This document shows positions 62,206 through 64,000 of a stretch of 64,000 bases of DNA, piece by piece (within the stretch, counting starts at the first letter, position 1; each line of letters starts with the position of its first letter). The DNA is from Cephalotrichum gorgonifer. Lineage: Eukaryota > Ascomycota > Sordariomycetes > Microascales > Microascaceae. Both the position numbers and the translations under genes were made by a program. The notes under the pieces are model-generated. The model saw nothing but the letters and a program-made list of their open reading frames with translations, was not told the origin of the DNA and did not search any database. The DNA lies in NCBI GenBank assembly GCA_900312665.1, contig ONZQ02000012.1, positions 979,957 to 1,043,956 on the forward strand, written 5' to 3'.

Positions 62206-63927
62206 ATGCTTGGCCTCGACCTCATCACCAGTTGCTCACTAGTTATCGCCCTGGGCGGGTGCGTGGGGCCCATCGAACCCCTTTTTATCTAAATTGGCTA
62301 GACATAGCTAACAAAATGAGGCGCACAACAGGCTAGTGTATGGCGTCGATACGGGAATCGTTGCCACGACAATCGCTCATGACTCATTCAAGTCCTATAT
62401 GTACGGTCCGGGAGGCTCCAACGCTGCCCTGACCGGTGCCATCGTGTCGTGCTACTACGCCGGCAACTGCGTGGGTAGTTTCGGCGCCGGCACTCTCATG
62501 GATAAATGGGGCCGCAAGAATCTTGTCTCCTCGTCAACGCTCTTCGCCATTATAGGAACCGCGATACAGGCCGGATCCATCAACGTCAGCATGATGATTG
62601 TAGGGCGCGCCATCGCCGGCTTGGCCACTGGCGCTCTGCTTACCATCGTGCCGCTTTACATCGCCGAGTTAGCCCCTCCGGAGAACAGAGCCTATCTCGT
62701 CGCCCTGAAGGGTCTTCTGACAGCCATTGGCTACTTGATTGCCAATTGGATTGGATATGCCGGTTCGTTCGCCGTTGGCGACGCCCAGTGGAGAATTCCG
62801 TTAGCGATGCAGATTCTGCCAGCGGTGGCGCTGCTTATTCTGACGTTTTTCCTCCCTGACTCTCCTCGGTGGCGTAAGTTAGGATCCCCTTATCACCAGC
62901 CTATGGAATTCAGATCCTAACTGACAATATTGCACAGTGGTATCGAAAGACCGCCATGAAGACGCCCACAGAATCTTATCCAAGCTCCATTCCAAGAGAG
63001 GGGAGGACTTTATCAGTAGTGAGATGTCAGAGATTCGGGAGCAACTAGCACTGGAGGCAGCTCAGCGCAGCCAGTCCAGCTGGACTGAGCTCTTCTCTTT
63101 CCGATACGCGCATCGGCTCCTCTTGGCCTGTTTTATTCTCAACATGACCAAGCTCTCGGGAGGTGAGATGAATCTAGCCCTTCTTGATTAATTTTCCTAG
63201 GACATAGGATGCTGATAGGTCTTGTCTTATACTCAGGCGGCGTTGTTCAAAACTACCAGTCGCTCTTTTACGTCGGTCTCGGTTTCGAGGGCAGGACTGT
63301 ACTCCTAATTAGCGGCTGCTATGGCTTCATGGGTGTCATCGGGCAAGTTGCCAACATGCTGTGGGTGTCAGACAAATGGCCGCGCGTGCGGACGATGTGT
63401 GAGTTCCAGTATCCTAAACACCAACATTATTAACCTATCCCTGTCCTCCTAACTAGTTTCTGACTCACAACGAAACACAAAACGCAGGCATAGGATCCGC
63501 CGTCCTCGCAACCTTTCTAGTGTTACTCGTCATCATGTCCCGCTTCTTCGGAGACGGAAGCAACACAGCCGGAGCCGCAGCCGGTATAGCCTTCATCTTC
63601 CTCTACTCAGGCTGCTACGCCATATTCTTTAACAGCACCGTCTGGGTCATCGTCGCCGAAATCTTCCCTCAGCATCTCCGTGGAAACGGCAACTCGTTCG
63701 CCGTATTCTCCATGTCCGTCACCAACATCTGGCTCTCCCAAATTACTCCCATCGCATTCGAGTCCCTCGCGTGGAAGTTCTACTTTGTTTTCATCGCCCT
63801 CAACTTTGTCGCCGTGTTCGTTTACTGGTTCTGGCTGCCCGAGACGAATCAGCTTACACTTGAGGAAGTTGCCGGCGCTTTTGGAGACGATATTGTCAGA
63901 AGGAAGAAGCTGGGAGGATATTCTTGA
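62206..63927 (+). CDS. MFS sugar transporter (hexose/rhamnose-type)
   Basis: Plasma-membrane sugar/proton symporter family (sugar porter, 12 segments). Five exons, 62206-62258, 62332-62873, 62938-63162, 63237-63398 and 63488-63927, keep frame throughout (phases 2, 1, 1, 1) and give 473 residues. Signatures: VYGVDTG in segment 1, DKWGRKNLVSS after segment 2, RAIAGLATGALLTIVPLYIAE (split here) and LAPPENRAYLVALKG, PDSPRW before the central loop, and PETNQLTLEEV at the C-terminal end. The start ATG at 62206 gives a short cytosolic N-terminus. An in-frame ATG at 62053 would add 51 residues and is less likely. Divergent from the GH78 gene, so rhamnose or rhamnoside is a reasonable but unproved substrate. 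Confidence 0.92.
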
Positions 63928-64000
63928 AGAAAACGTGGAAGATGTCGCGAACAATGTCGATCAGGCTGAAGTTGGCCATGTTTCTAAGAAGGTCTGAAAA

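Noticed and set aside
1..64000. CRISPR arrays, bacterial operons or ribosome-binding sites
   Set aside because: The sequence is eukaryotic with spliceosomal introns; the tandem repeats seen lack spacer structure.

Overview
The window is nuclear DNA from a filamentous ascomycete (Pezizomycotina), most likely a Sordariomycete. The evidence is short GT-AG introns of about 50-110 bp with CTAAC/CTGAC-type branch sites, GC-rich third codon positions, intron-containing tRNA-Leu genes, and fungal families: GINS Psf3, ARG4, mitochondrial MnSOD, a fungal 7TM 'rhodopsin-domain' protein, a Zn2Cys6 regulator and an NRPS-type protein. Species cannot be set from sequence alone. There are two assembly gaps (23444-24201 and 55674-55693).

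Left part (1-22 kb), mostly core genes: a partial OPT oligopeptide transporter (-, runs off the left edge), two tRNA-Leu(CAG) genes with introns in opposite orientation, a flavohaemoglobin (NO dioxygenase) with nested ATGs for mitochondrial or cytosolic forms, a DHA2-type MFS exporter, argininosuccinate lyase ARG4 (-) with Cpc1/Gcn4-type sites upstream, mitochondrial MnSOD (-), a broken SRPK-like kinase (-), GINS subunit PSF3 (+), and a convergent small conserved protein (-).

Middle (22-40 kb), sparse and repeat-bearing: a large gap, several minisatellites, one small conserved acidic/serine-tailed protein (-), a 7TM rhodopsin-domain protein flanked by a pair of ~200-bp inverted repeats, a GMC oxidoreductase (-) whose extreme 3' end is also found as a decayed copy 3 kb away, and a small secreted cysteine-containing protein (-).

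Right part (40-64 kb): a 7.8-kb intronless frame (-) encodes a 2606-residue NRPS-like protein with order T - A(C-terminal remnant) - T - E - C - A - T - C - T. All four carrier domains lack the phosphopantetheine serine, both condensation domains lack the active-site histidine and the adenylation core is eroded, yet the frame has no stop and the epimerase-type HHxxxD is intact. This is the most unusual object in the window and looks like a maintained pseudo-synthetase. It is followed by an alpha/beta hydrolase, a BBE-type FAD oxidoreductase pseudogene with in-frame stops, and a compact group of Zn2Cys6 regulator, intracellular GH78-type alpha-L-rhamnosidase and sugar MFS transporter. The last two are divergently transcribed from one ~690-bp intergenic region, which suggests a rhamnoside uptake and hydrolysis unit.
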